Under the pieces are notes generated by a model. The model ran no database searches. It saw only the letters and a list, made by a program, of their open reading frames with translations, and had not been told where the DNA came from. Below, piece after piece: positions 18,948 to 27,611 of a stretch of DNA of 64,000 nucleotides. This DNA is from Pseudomonas monteilii NBRC 103158 = DSM 14164 (GTDB lineage: Bacteria; Pseudomonadota; Gammaproteobacteria; Pseudomonadales; Pseudomonadaceae). How positions within the stretch are numbered: the first letter of the stretch is position 1; each line of letters starts with the position of its first letter. The position numbers and the translations under genes are program-made. The DNA is taken from contig NZ_BBIS01000012.1 in assembly GCF_000730605.1 (NCBI RefSeq), forward strand, positions 62,001-126,000. Reading direction: 5' to 3'.

Positions 18948-20567
18948 ATGGACCGTCTGCTCGATTCACTCTTCCCCAACGCCGAAAGCATCCCGCAAAT
19001 CTGGCGCCTGGAAGCCCCCCTGGAACAACGTGATTACCTGGTGAACGGCGAGCTCAGGCGCTGGGACGGCGCCCTGGCCACGGTACGCAGCCCGGTCTGG
19101 CTCAAAGAAGGCGGCGAAGAACGCCAAGTGGTGCTGGGCAGCACCCCACTGCTTGATGCCGACACCGCCCTTACCGCGCTCGACGCTGCGGTTCAGGCCT
19201 ACGACAAGGGCCGTGGTGCCTGGCCGAACATGCGTGTGGCCGAGCGTATCCAGCACGTCGAAACCTTCCTGGCACGCATGCACGAGCAGCGCCAGGCCGT
19301 GGTCAAGTTGCTGATGTGGGAGATTGGCAAAAACCTCAAGGACTCGGAAAAGGAATTCGACCGCACCTGCGACTACATCGTCGACACCATCAACGCCCTC
19401 AAGGATCTCGACCGCCGCTCCAGCCGCTTCGAGCTTGAACAAGGCACGCTGGGCCAGATCCGCCGGGCGCCGCTGGGTGTCGCCCTGTGCATGGGCCCCT
19501 ACAACTACCCGCTCAATGAAACCTTCACCACGCTGATCCCCGCGCTGATCATGGGCAATACCGTGGTATTCAAGCCCGCCAAGTTCGGTGTGCTGTTGAT
19601 CCGCCCGCTGCTCGAAGCCTTCCGTGACAGCTTCCCGCCCGGGGTGATCAACGTCATCTATGGTCGAGGCCGGGAAACCGTGAGCGCGCTGATGGCCAGC
19701 GGCAACGTCGATGTGTTCGCCTTCATCGGTACCCACAAGGCCGCCAGCGACCTGAAAAAGTTGCACCCACGCCCTCACCGCCTGCGCGCCGCGCTGGGGC
19801 TGGATGCCAAGAACCCGGGTATCGTGCTGCCCCAGGTCGACCTCGACAACGCCGTAGAAGAAGCGGTCACCGGTGCACTGTCGTTCAACGGCCAGCGCTG
19901 CACGGCACTGAAAATCCTGTTTGTCCACGAGGATGTGGTCGACGCCTTCCTCGACAAGTTCCAGCGCAAACTGGCCGCGCTCAAACCTGGCATGCCGTGG
20001 GAGCCGGGTGTAGCACTGACACCGCTGCCCGAGCCTGGCAAGGTCGACTACCTCGACGGCCTGGTTGCCGATGCCACGGCCAAGGGCGCACGCGTGTTCA
20101 ACGAAGGTGGCGGGCAGAGCCGCGGCTCATTCTTCTACCCGGCCTTGCTGTACCCGGTTAACCACGAAATGCGCGTATACCATGAAGAGCAATTCGGCCC
20201 CCTGGTGCCTGTAGTACCCTACCGCGACCTGCAAACCGTGATCGACTACGTGCTGGACTCCGATTACGGCCAGCAACTGAGCCTGTTCGGCAACGACCCG
20301 GCAACCATTGGCAGCCTGGTCGACACCTTCGCCAACCAGGTCGGGCGCATCAACATCAATGCGCAGTGCCAACGTGGCCCGGACACCTACCCGTTCAACG
20401 GCCGCAAGAACAGCGCCGAAGGCACCCTGTCGGTGCATGACGCCTTGCGTGTGTTCTCCATCCGCACACTGGTCGCCACCCGCTTCCAGGAGGCCAACAA
20501 GGCGCTGATCAGCGAAATCATCCGCAACCGCCAGTCGAGCTTCCTGACCACCGACTATATCTTCTGA
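18948..20567 (+). CDS. Aldehyde dehydrogenase-superfamily protein, NADP-dependent GAPDH-like
   Basis: A 539-residue member of the ALDH superfamily, of the group annotated in P. putida as NADP-dependent glyceraldehyde-3-phosphate dehydrogenase. Visible motifs are MGPYNYPLNET with the oxyanion Asn, the cofactor block FKPAKFG, the nucleophile Cys318 in SFNGQRCTALK, and EEQFGPLVPV. The usual general-base motif LELGGK reads ALGLDAKNP, so the Glu that deacylates the enzyme in most ALDHs appears to be missing. If active, the enzyme may differ mechanistically. Substrate is uncertain. It is about 50 residues longer than most ALDHs, mainly at the N-terminus. Confidence 0.78.
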   Translation: MDRLLDSLFPNAESIPQIWRLEAPLEQRDYLVNGELRRWDGALATVRSPVWLKEGGEERQVVLGSTPLLDADTALTALDAAVQAYDKGRGAWPNMRVAERIQHVETFLARMHEQRQAVVKLLMWEIGKNLKDSEKEFDRTCDYIVDTINALKDLDRRSSRFELEQGTLGQIRRAPLGVALCMGPYNYPLNETFTTLIPALIMGNTVVFKPAKFGVLLIRPLLEAFRDSFPPGVINVIYGRGRETVSALMASGNVDVFAFIGTHKAASDLKKLHPRPHRLRAALGLDAKNPGIVLPQVDLDNAVEEAVTGALSFNGQRCTALKILFVHEDVVDAFLDKFQRKLAALKPGMPWEPGVALTPLPEPGKVDYLDGLVADATAKGARVFNEGGGQSRGSFFYPALLYPVNHEMRVYHEEQFGPLVPVVPYRDLQTVIDYVLDSDYGQQLSLFGNDPATIGSLVDTFANQVGRININAQCQRGPDTYPFNGRKNSAEGTLSVHDALRVFSIRTLVATRFQEANKALISEIIRNRQSSFLTTDYIF

Positions 20568-20677
20568 CGGCCGCGCTTATAGGAAATTGATCTAGCGCCA
20601 ATGTCGATTTTCCCTCTGTGCAAACGACTCTAAGCGACAGGGCGCCCTCCGGCGCCCACTGCGAAGGAGAGTCGAAC

Positions 20678-21145
20678 ATGGCAGCCAAACCCATCCCCGA
20701 AGGCCAGCACAGCCTTACCCCGTACCTGGCCATCAACGATGCCGCCAAGGCCATCGAGTTCTACAAGCAGGCCTTTGGTGCAGTCGAAATGTTCCGCCTC
20801 GATGCCCCAGGTGGCCGTGTGGGCCATGCCGAGCTGAAAATCGGTGATTCCTCGCTGATGCTGGGCGACCCCTGCGACATGGAGGGCGGCCTTACCGCCA
20901 GCCAGAAACTCAGCGGCGCAGGCGTGGGCCTGCACCTGTATGTCGAGGACTGCGACAAGGTCTACGCCCAAGCATTGGCGGCCGGCGGCACCCAGTTGCA
21001 TCCGTTGACGGACCAGTTCTACGGCGACCGCAGCGGCACCCTGAAAGACCCGTTCGGCAATATCTGGTTCGTCTCCACCCACAAGGAGGACCTCACCCCG
21101 GACGAAATTCGTGCCCGCGCCGCGAAGATGTTTGGCGGCAACTGA
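20678..21145 (+). CDS. VOC-family protein (PhnB/glyoxalase-like)
   Basis: A 155-residue single-domain VOC protein: SLTPYLAINDAAKAIEFYKQAFGAVEMFRLDAPGGRVGHAELKIGDSSLMLGD and a C-terminal GDRSGTLKDPFGNIWFVSTHKED match the PhnB-like subgroup. Function is not determinable; relatives include resistance proteins and uncharacterised enzymes. A strong AAGGAGA precedes the ATG. It probably has its own promoter 110 bases after the GAPDH-like gene. Confidence 0.85.
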   Translation: MAAKPIPEGQHSLTPYLAINDAAKAIEFYKQAFGAVEMFRLDAPGGRVGHAELKIGDSSLMLGDPCDMEGGLTASQKLSGAGVGLHLYVEDCDKVYAQALAAGGTQLHPLTDQFYGDRSGTLKDPFGNIWFVSTHKEDLTPDEIRARAAKMFGGN

Positions 21146-21208
21146 GCGGCAAGTTGAAAGCGGCGCGACTTTGCTTGAAGCTTGAGGCTCGTAGCTCGGA
21201 GCTGCTTC

Positions 21209-22390
21209 ATGCGAATCATCGACAAATCCGCCGCACAGGTGCGCAGCCTGACCCCCGCCGAAGAAGAGCTGCTGGTCGGCTTTGCCACCGGCAGCCTCGG
21301 CGGCCCACGCCTGCTGCAGGCCAACCAGCTGCTGATGAAAGTGCGCAATGCAAACCAGTGGCTGGCCTGTGACTGCCGCAGCGACGCCTTGCCGGTGCTC
21401 AATGTCACCCTCAACGGCAGCACCGGCACGCTGTTTCTCAAAAACAACCCGGGCACGGCAGAACACACACCCGGCTGCCCGTTCACCAAGGACGAGCGTG
21501 AGGCCGACGAGCGTGAAAACGACCCTGCCCCCCCTGCAGCCTGGCTGCCGCCCGACACGCCACTGCGCCTGATCGGCGACTTTCGCAGCGCCACCAGCAG
21601 TGCCAGCGGCGATAGCAACGACCGCCGCGAACAACAGCGCCTGCTGTCACTGCTGCTGACCTGGATCGAAACCAGCGGCCTCAATCTTTACGCCACCCAC
21701 CTGAAAAAGGACCTGACCACCCAGTTTGCTGAATTGCGCAGCGTGGCCAGCCGCTACCCGCTGCTGGAGCGGGTGCCCGCCAGCAATTACCTGGAAACCC
21801 GCCTGGACATGAAGCACATGATGATGCTCAAGTCCCGACTTCGCGAAGCCACGGTGTTCGGTAACCACCGCCGCCACGGCTTGCTGCTGGACTGTGTCGA
21901 CCAGATCAAAGGGCGCAAGCTGTTCAACAACCGCAGTGAAGATGGTTTCGACTTCCAGGGGCACCACCTGTATTGGGGCGGTAGCCGTACCACCGGGCCA
22001 TTACTGGCGCTGATGATCTACTCACCCACCAGCGCCGGTAGCCATTTCTATGAGCTGATCCATGTGGCCAGCGTACCGGTGCTGTCCCGTGCCCACTTGT
22101 TCCCTGTGTATCGCGATGAAGAGCGTGAGCCGCTCAAGGCGTTGGTGTCGTTGATTGACTGGATGGCCAGCAAAGGTGTGAAAGTGCAAATGCGCCGGCC
22201 GGTCATCGGCGGGCAGGTCATGGATGAACTGGTGCTGACCTCGGACCAGGACCGCGTGCTGTCGGTGTCATTGCTGGAGCAGCCGATCGGGCCCGAGCCA
22301 GATGCCGAGAACTTCAAGCGCTATGCCGACTTCAAGAGCCTGGAAACCTTCCGCAAGTTCGTTGCCGGCTTTTTCATGCGTGAACGCTGA
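21209..22390 (+). CDS. Uncharacterised protein with N-terminal CxC...HxxxC cluster
   Basis: A 393-residue protein I do not recognise confidently. Residues 54-90 hold Cys54-x-Cys56 and His86-x3-Cys90, spaced like a small zinc site and reminiscent of DUF1173-type proteins. The rest is a mixed alpha/beta protein without signal peptide or membrane segment and with no obvious catalytic motif. A conserved-looking tail SLETFRKFVAGFFMRER is present. The start at ATG 21209 is chosen over TTG 21182. It is followed by a GC-rich palindrome that may act as a terminator. Confidence 0.7.
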   Translation: MRIIDKSAAQVRSLTPAEEELLVGFATGSLGGPRLLQANQLLMKVRNANQWLACDCRSDALPVLNVTLNGSTGTLFLKNNPGTAEHTPGCPFTKDEREADERENDPAPPAAWLPPDTPLRLIGDFRSATSSASGDSNDRREQQRLLSLLLTWIETSGLNLYATHLKKDLTTQFAELRSVASRYPLLERVPASNYLETRLDMKHMMMLKSRLREATVFGNHRRHGLLLDCVDQIKGRKLFNNRSEDGFDFQGHHLYWGGSRTTGPLLALMIYSPTSAGSHFYELIHVASVPVLSRAHLFPVYRDEEREPLKALVSLIDWMASKGVKVQMRRPVIGGQVMDELVLTSDQDRVLSVSLLEQPIGPEPDAENFKRYADFKSLETFRKFVAGFFMRER

Positions 22391-22397
22391 AATCCTA

Positions 22398-22434
22398 GGG
22401 CCGCTTCGCGGCCCAGCGCCGGCAAGCCAGCTCC
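22398..22434. repeat. REP-type palindrome / possible bidirectional terminator
   Basis: A perfect 7-bp hairpin (GGGCCGC, TTC, GCGGCCC at 22398-22414) followed by CCGGCAAGCCAGCTCCCACAGG-like sequence, which is the P. putida interspersed repeat. It lies between two convergent genes. Confidence 0.65.
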
Positions 22435-22499
22435 CACAGGGACCGCGCAATGCTGAATAGCTACGCAGTACTCAGTACAGGCAGCCCCAAGCTTTCAGG

Positions 22500-24059
22500 T
22501 CACCCTAGGAACAGCTTGTAAGCCGGGTTATCCGTCTCATCCCAATACCGATACCCCATCTCATCCAGCGCCAACGGCAACCCCGCTACCTCGTCCCCCG
22601 GCACCTCCAACGCCGCGAATACCCGGGCCTCCGCCGCCCCATGGTTGCGGTAGTGGAACAGGCTGATGTTCCAGCGCTTGCCCAGCCGCTCCAAAAAGCC
22701 CAACAATGCCCCGGGCCGCTCGGGGAACTCGAAACGCATGACCCGCTCATCCGCACCCGGCGCGGCGTGGCCACCCACGGTATGACGCACATGCAGCTTG
22801 GCCAGCTCGTTTTCGGTCAGGTCCAGCACGCTGTAACCCTGCTCGCGCAGGTTGGCCAGCAACTGCTCGCGCGGGTCGTGCAGCGGATGGGTCTGCACAC
22901 CCACAAACAGGCGAGCTTCCTTACCCGGGTAATAGCGATAGTTGAACTCGGTGATCTGCCGCTTGCCCAGCGCCTGGCAAAACGCGCGGAAGCTGCCCGG
23001 CTGTTCCGGAATGGTCACAGCGATGATCGCCTCGCGCTGTTCCCCCAGCTCGGCCCGCTCGGCCACATGGCGCAGGCGGTCGAAGTTGACGTTCGCCCCG
23101 GAATCGATGGCCACCAGCGTCTGCCCCTGTACGCCGTCGCGTGCCACGTACTTTTTGATCCCGGCCACCGCCAAGGCGCCGGACGGCTCGGTGATCGAAC
23201 GGGTATCGTCGTAGATGTCCTTGATCGCCGCACACAGCTCATCGCTGCTCACGGTCACCACCTCGTCGACGAAGTGCCGGCACAGCTCGAAGCAATGGGC
23301 GCCGATCTGCGCCACCGCTACACCATCGGCGAACGTACCGACCTGCGGCAGGATCACCCGCTCACCAGCAGCCATGGCAGCCTGCAGGCAGTTGGAGTCT
23401 TCCGGCTCCACGCCGATCACCTTCACCTCCGGGCGCAGGTACTTCACATAGGCAGCAATGCCAGCGATCAAGCCGCCACCACCGACCGGTACGAAGATGG
23501 CATCCAGCGCCCCCGGGCGCTGGCGCAGGATTTCCATGGCCACCGTGCCCTGCCCGGCGATCACGTCCGGGTCATCGAACGGTGGCACGAAGGTGGCCCC
23601 TTCACTGTCGGCCAGCTTCAACGCGTGCGCCAAGGCGTGCGGAAAGCTTTCACCGTGCAGCACCACATGGCCGCCACGCGAACGCACCCCCTCTACCTTC
23701 AGCGATGGCGTGGTGGTTGGCATGACGATGGTGGCCTTCATGCCCAGGTGCGAGGCTGCCATGGCCACGCCTTGGGCATGGTTGCCGGCCGAAGCGGTAA
23801 TGACCCCGCGCTCACGCTGCGCACGGGTCAGGCGCGACAGCCGGGTGTAGGCACCACGGATCTTGAACGAGAAGGTCGGCTGCAGGTCTTCGCGCTTGAG
23901 CAATACCTGGTTACCCAGGCTGGCAGACAAGGCAGGCGCGGCTTGCAGGGGCGTTTCGATGGCCAGGTCGTACACCGGGGCGGCAAGAATGCGCCGCACC
24001 TGTTCCGACAGCAGTTGCTGGGGGGTGACTGCAGTACGCGGGACGCTGAAGCTGGTCAT
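22500..24059 (-). CDS. ilvA: Threonine dehydratase, biosynthetic (IlvA)
   Basis: A 519-residue PLP enzyme turning threonine into 2-oxobutanoate, the first step to isoleucine. The PLP lysine is Lys66 in SFKIRGAY; the glycine-rich phosphate loop reads PVGGGGLIAGIAAY. The C-terminal ~190 residues hold two ACT-like regulatory modules (IAVTIPEQPGSFRAFCQALGKRQITEFNYRY; MRFEFPERPGALLGFLERLGKRWNISLFHYR), as expected for the isoleucine-inhibited biosynthetic form. Upstream is an Ile/Thr-rich leader peptide and terminator, indicating transcription attenuation. Confidence 0.96.
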   Translation of the reverse strand: MTSFSVPRTAVTPQQLLSEQVRRILAAPVYDLAIETPLQAAPALSASLGNQVLLKREDLQPTFSFKIRGAYTRLSRLTRAQRERGVITASAGNHAQGVAMAASHLGMKATIVMPTTTPSLKVEGVRSRGGHVVLHGESFPHALAHALKLADSEGATFVPPFDDPDVIAGQGTVAMEILRQRPGALDAIFVPVGGGGLIAGIAAYVKYLRPEVKVIGVEPEDSNCLQAAMAAGERVILPQVGTFADGVAVAQIGAHCFELCRHFVDEVVTVSSDELCAAIKDIYDDTRSITEPSGALAVAGIKKYVARDGVQGQTLVAIDSGANVNFDRLRHVAERAELGEQREAIIAVTIPEQPGSFRAFCQALGKRQITEFNYRYYPGKEARLFVGVQTHPLHDPREQLLANLREQGYSVLDLTENELAKLHVRHTVGGHAAPGADERVMRFEFPERPGALLGFLERLGKRWNISLFHYRNHGAAEARVFAALEVPGDEVAGLPLALDEMGYRYWDETDNPAYKLFLG

Positions 24060-24107
24060 CGATGACTCCTTGGCTGTTTTCAGTGTGCCCAGGAGTCAGA
24101 GAGAAGA

Positions 24108-24128
24108 AACCCGCCTCCAGGGCGGGTT
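24108..24128 (-). terminator. Attenuator terminator of ilvA
   Basis: A perfect 8-bp stem (AACCCGCC with GGCGGGTT) and 5-nt loop. On the minus strand it is followed by a T-rich run, between the leader peptide and the ilvA start. Its upstream arm can alternatively pair with GGCGGG at the end of the leader-peptide reading frame (24148-24153 on the plus strand as CCCGCC). Confidence 0.85.
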
Positions 24129-24143
24129 CGGTGCACGTACGCG

Positions 24144-24206
24144 CTAGCCCGCCAAGCTGATAATGGCGGTAATAATAATGGCGCTCACGTGCGGGAATGT
24201 ATTCAT
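24144..24206 (-). CDS. ilvA leader peptide
   Basis: A 20-codon reading frame (ATG at 24206, TAG at 24144) whose codons 10-16 read Ile-Ile-Ile-Thr-Ala-Ile-Ile. The enrichment for isoleucine, the end product of the pathway, plus the following terminator is the classic arrangement of ilv attenuators. ACCGCC in codons 13-14 (24165-24170) can pair with GGCGGG at the 3' end of the frame, giving the 1:2 pause hairpin. GGCGGG can also pair with the terminator's upstream arm, giving the 2:3 antiterminator. Stalling at scarce Ile-tRNA would favour read-through into ilvA. No strong ribosome site is visible. Confidence 0.85.
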   Translation of the reverse strand: MNTFPHVSAIIITAIISLAG

Positions 24207-24240
24207 GGGGTAGGAACTTAGCCGGTAGCGCAGCACAAAG

Positions 24241-24672
24241 TCAACACTTGGCTTGCTGCGCCGAAAGCGGCACATCGAACACCTTGTCGAACCCCCACTG
24301 GAAGACAAAGGCGTAAACGAAGAAGAACACGAACAACGCCAGGTTGGTCAGCAGCGCCGCCCACAGGCTGACGTCCAGCCAGTACGCCACCAGCGGCAGC
24401 AAAATCACCACCAGACCACCCTCGAAACCCAGCGCATGCAGCAAGCGCCGCATGAAGGTGCGCTCACGCTGATGCTGGCGCGCTTCCCAACGCTCGAACA
24501 CCCAGTTGTAGCCCATGTTCCAGCTCATCGCGATGCCCGACATCAGCACCGACAGCACGGTCGACTGCGCCATGCCGGCACCGAACGCCAGCTCCAGTGC
24601 AGGCGCCACGCAGGCCACAGCGATGGCCTCGTAAAGAATGGCCTGGACGATCTTGCGCGCCTTGCCTTGCAT
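24241..24672 (-). CDS. PACE-family efflux transporter (bacterial transmembrane pair)
   Basis: A 143-residue protein made of two tandem two-helix units. The motifs RKIVQAILYEAIAV, SVLMSGIAMSWNMGYNWVFERWE, RLLHALGFEGGLVVILLPLVAY and ALFVFFFVYAFVFQWGFDKVF match the proteobacterial antimicrobial compound efflux family (AceI-like), which exports chlorhexidine and other biocides or polyamine-like substrates. It sits just upstream of the ilvA leader on the same strand, with its own start at 24672. Confidence 0.88.
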   Translation of the reverse strand: MQGKARKIVQAILYEAIAVACVAPALELAFGAGMAQSTVLSVLMSGIAMSWNMGYNWVFERWEARQHQRERTFMRRLLHALGFEGGLVVILLPLVAYWLDVSLWAALLTNLALFVFFFVYAFVFQWGFDKVFDVPLSAQQAKC

Positions 24673-24865
24673 GTTCAGCTCCCTGGGTAAACGACCTGTA
24701 AAACTACAAGATGTGGCCCACAAGAAAAAGCCCGAATTTTGGACAACCTCGTATTCGGCTGCTTGTATCTATCCCGTACAAACGGCGACATGTCGTACAA
24801 CTTCGTCGAGGGAACCGAGCGAGGATACAGACGATGGCCTACTCCACCCTGCCGGTGACTGCCAC

Positions 24866-25292
24866 ATGAGCCTGGCATTCATCGATTTTCTCACCTATGT
24901 GCTGTTCGGCCTGAAGATCCTGGCGATCACCCTCGCCTTGTTGATGTTCCTGCTGGGCCTGGACGACCTGTTCATCGACCTGTGCTACTGGGGGCGAAAG
25001 CTGATCCGGCGTTTTCGCATCTACGACAAGTTTGAGAAAGCCGACGAGAAACGCCTGTACGAAGTCCCGGAAAAACCTTTGGCCATCATGGTCCCGGCCT
25101 GGAATGTAGTGGGCGTGGTCGGTGAAATGGCGCACCTGGCGGCCTCCACCATCGACTACGAGAACTACCAGATCTTTGTCGGCACCTACCCGAACGACCC
25201 GCAAACCCAGGCCGACGTCGACGCGGTGTGCCTGCACTACCCCAACGCGCACAAGGTGGTGTGCGCCCGCCCCGGCCCCACCAGCAAGGCCG
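24866..25292 (+). pseudogene. 5' fragment of nfrB-like glycosyltransferase gene
   Basis: About 142 codons of the N-terminus of an NfrB (phage N4 adsorption protein B)-type membrane glycosyltransferase: membrane helix LTYVLFGLKILAITLALLMFLLG, LDDLFIDLCYWGRK, PLAIMVPAWNVVGVVGEMA, DYENYQIFVGTYPNDPQTQADVD, and CARPGPTSKA, where the conserved text breaks off. The remaining several hundred codons are missing. The frame then runs on meaninglessly to a stop at 25342, while the next gene's text begins in another frame. This is the scar of a deletion. Confidence 0.85.
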
Positions 25293-26126
25293 AAGATCCT
25301 CGCCTTCTGCCTGCTTGCCCTGTGCCTGCCGGCCACAGCTGACCAGCGCCTGTTCTACCAACCCCTGAACCGCGATGCCAGTATCACCCCTGCCCAGTGG
25401 CAACAGCTGTGGCACGCCACCGTGGCGTAGGGTGGCAAGACCTTGATCGTGCAGTGGAGCGCGTATGGTGACAGCGATTTTGGCGGTGCCCAGGGCTGGC
25501 TGGCAAACAGCCTGCGCTCGGCGCATGCCCAAGGGCTGCAACTGGTCTTGGGGTTGTACATGGACCCGGCCTATTACCAACGCCTTGAAGCGTTGGACGG
25601 CGAAGGTCAGAACAGCTACTGGAAAGCGCAGTTGGGCCGCTCGCTCAGCCAATACCAGCAACTGCGCAACGCCTGGCAGTTGCCGGTGGATGGCTGGTAC
25701 CTCCCCATGGAGCTGGACGACCAGCATTTTCGCGAGGCTGAACGGCGCGATGCGCTGTACATCCAGTTGCAGGCCTTCAACCGCCAGCTGGACAAACCGT
25801 TGCATATCAGTGCGTTCAGCGCGGGCAAATTGTCGCCAGGAATCAACGCTGCGTGGCTGGAGCAACTGGCCGGGTTGGGCTTGACTGTCTGGTGGCAGGA
25901 TGGCGCCGGGACCGGGCGTTTGTCCGCGTTGGTGCGCCAAGGCTACGAATAGGCTTTGCCGTGCCGGGTGGGCGTGGTGCGCGAGGCGTTCCGCCAGGTG
26001 AGCGGGCCAGGGCAGGCATTCAGGGCTGAGCCTGCCGAACCGAAGCTGGGTAGTGGGTGCCATGCCGAGGCGGTGTTTGCCTTGCGCTACCGGCCCTGGG
26101 CCCGAGGCGTGTTGCCACAGAATTGA
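25293..26126 (+). pseudogene. DUF4434-like secreted protein gene, broken by two amber stops and missing its start
   Basis: One frame continues from a signal-peptide-like stretch (KILAFCLLALCLPATA) through DQRLFYQPLNRDASITP, a TAG at 25428, GGKTLIVQWSAYGDSDFGG, AYYQRLEALDGE, VDGWYLPMELDDQHF and GRLSALVRQGYE. A second TAG follows at 25950, and the frame goes on through VGVVREAFRQVSG to a TGA at 26124. The text resembles DUF4434-type glycosidase-fold proteins that accompany exopolysaccharide genes. No ATG remains before the signal peptide because the junction with the nfrB fragment lies there. Two in-frame stops and loss of the start make this a clear pseudogene. Confidence 0.82.
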
Positions 26127-26332
26127 GTCACCAGGTGGAGGCATTGGTACGCAGAGTGCGTGAAGATGCAGGCACACACCCGGTAACCATCAGTATCGGC
26201 CTGGCGCAGCTGTCCCCAGGCGATACGTTGACCATGGCGCCGATCAAGGCTGACCAGGCGCTGTATGAAGCCAAGCACACGGGCAAAGACCGGTTTGTGT
26301 TGTGGACTACCCGGCTGGCAGCCGAATCCTGA
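26111..26332 (+). pseudogene. 3' remnant of a GGDEF (diguanylate cyclase) gene
   Basis: About 70 codons matching the end of a GGDEF domain: SHQVEALVRRVRED, VTISIGLAQL and KADQALYEAKHTGKDRF. The GGDEF active site itself is absent and there is no plausible start, so only the tail survives. Its end overlaps the convergent kinase gene by 26 bases. Confidence 0.8.
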
Positions 26333-27605
26333 ACTGCGCACCGCCCAGTGCCGATTGCGCGACCGTCAAGGTCCCGCCCTGCCCCTCGATCGCTCGCCGG
26401 CTGATCGCCAACCCAAGGCCAAACCCGCCGGTGTTGCGATCGCGGCTGCGGTCCAGGCGGTAGAACGGTTGGAAAATCCGCTCGCGCTCCTCAACCGGTA
26501 TGCCAATGCCGTCATCCTCCACTGTCAGCAGGCAGGCACCATCGCCCTCCAGCCGCAGGCGCAGCAACAGGCTTTCATCGCAATAACGCATGGCATTGCG
26601 CACCAGGTTCTGCACCGCACGCGCCGTCAAGCGCGGGTCCAGCACGAACCGGGGCAGATTACCCTCGGCCTGCACTTCCCAACGAATACCCCGGCCATCG
26701 AGTTCCTCGGCAAAACCACCGAGCACGCTGTCGACCAGCTCCAGCAACGATACTTCAACCCGCTCGCGGGCCTGGTCGGCATTGTACAGCCGGCTGTAGG
26801 ACAGCAGTTCCAGCACCAGTTCATCCAGCTCACGCACATGCCCCACCAGTTCCAGCAGACGTTTGCGGCTGGCCGGCGGTACTTCGTCGAACAGCAATAC
26901 CAAGCCGAAATCCAGCCGGGTCAGGGGTGTGCGCAATTCGTGCGACACTGCATTCAGCAGCTCGCGCTGCTGGTTGACGTGGCGCTCCAGGTCGCTGGCC
27001 ATGGTGTCGAACACGCCGGCCAGCTCACCAATGTTGGAATGCGGTGAAATGTGCGTACGTTCGGCCATCTGCCCCTGACCCAGGCGCCGGGCGGTTTCCT
27101 TCAGGCGCTCCAGGTCGCGCCAGTGCGGCCATACCCACAGCAGCAGGCACCCCAGCATGGCCGCACCGATCAGTACGGTCACCCCCCACGACAACACGTT
27201 GATGTCCAGCGGGTCTGGCGGTGAGTGCAGGCGCACCAGCCATTCCTTGTCCAGCGGTGCCAGCACCGTTTCGTAGTAGCCCCACTCGGCAATGCGCACC
27301 GCGTACAAACCATGCTCCAGGCGCGCCTGTTCCTCATCGCTCAGGCCGGCTTGGTCCATGCGCAGCAGTTGCAATTCCAGCGGCGCGAAATCGCTGGCCA
27401 GTTCTTGCGCCACGGCTGGCCACTGCTCGCGCGGGGCCTGGCGGAACTGGCGCACGATCAACGCCTGCACGCCCTTGGCCTGGTCCAGGTTGTAGGCCAT
27501 GAAGCGGTCGCGGAACAGGCCGACAATGGTGTCGGGGATGAACAGCAACGCACCGGCGTAGGCAACGATGATCACCAGGTACAGCCGCACCAGGATCTTG
27601 AGCAT
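26307..27605 (-). CDS. Sensor histidine kinase, RstB-like
   Basis: A 432-residue inner-membrane kinase. Two membrane helices (residues ~7-26 and ~158-180) enclose a periplasmic sensor. These are followed by HAMP (LERLKETARRLGQGQMAERTH...), HisKA with His in AVSHELRTPLTRL, and HATPase (VRNAMRYCD, EDDGIGIP, FQPFYRLDRSRDRNTGGFGLGLAISRRA). It ends in the way RstB-type kinases do. It lies six bases downstream of the response-regulator gene, so the two form a two-component operon. Confidence 0.9.
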   Translation of the reverse strand: MLKILVRLYLVIIVAYAGALLFIPDTIVGLFRDRFMAYNLDQAKGVQALIVRQFRQAPREQWPAVAQELASDFAPLELQLLRMDQAGLSDEEQARLEHGLYAVRIAEWGYYETVLAPLDKEWLVRLHSPPDPLDINVLSWGVTVLIGAAMLGCLLLWVWPHWRDLERLKETARRLGQGQMAERTHISPHSNIGELAGVFDTMASDLERHVNQQRELLNAVSHELRTPLTRLDFGLVLLFDEVPPASRKRLLELVGHVRELDELVLELLSYSRLYNADQARERVEVSLLELVDSVLGGFAEELDGRGIRWEVQAEGNLPRFVLDPRLTARAVQNLVRNAMRYCDESLLLRLRLEGDGACLLTVEDDGIGIPVEERERIFQPFYRLDRSRDRNTGGFGLGLAISRRAIEGQGGTLTVAQSALGGAQFRIRLPAG

Positions 27606-27611
27606 GGCCGA

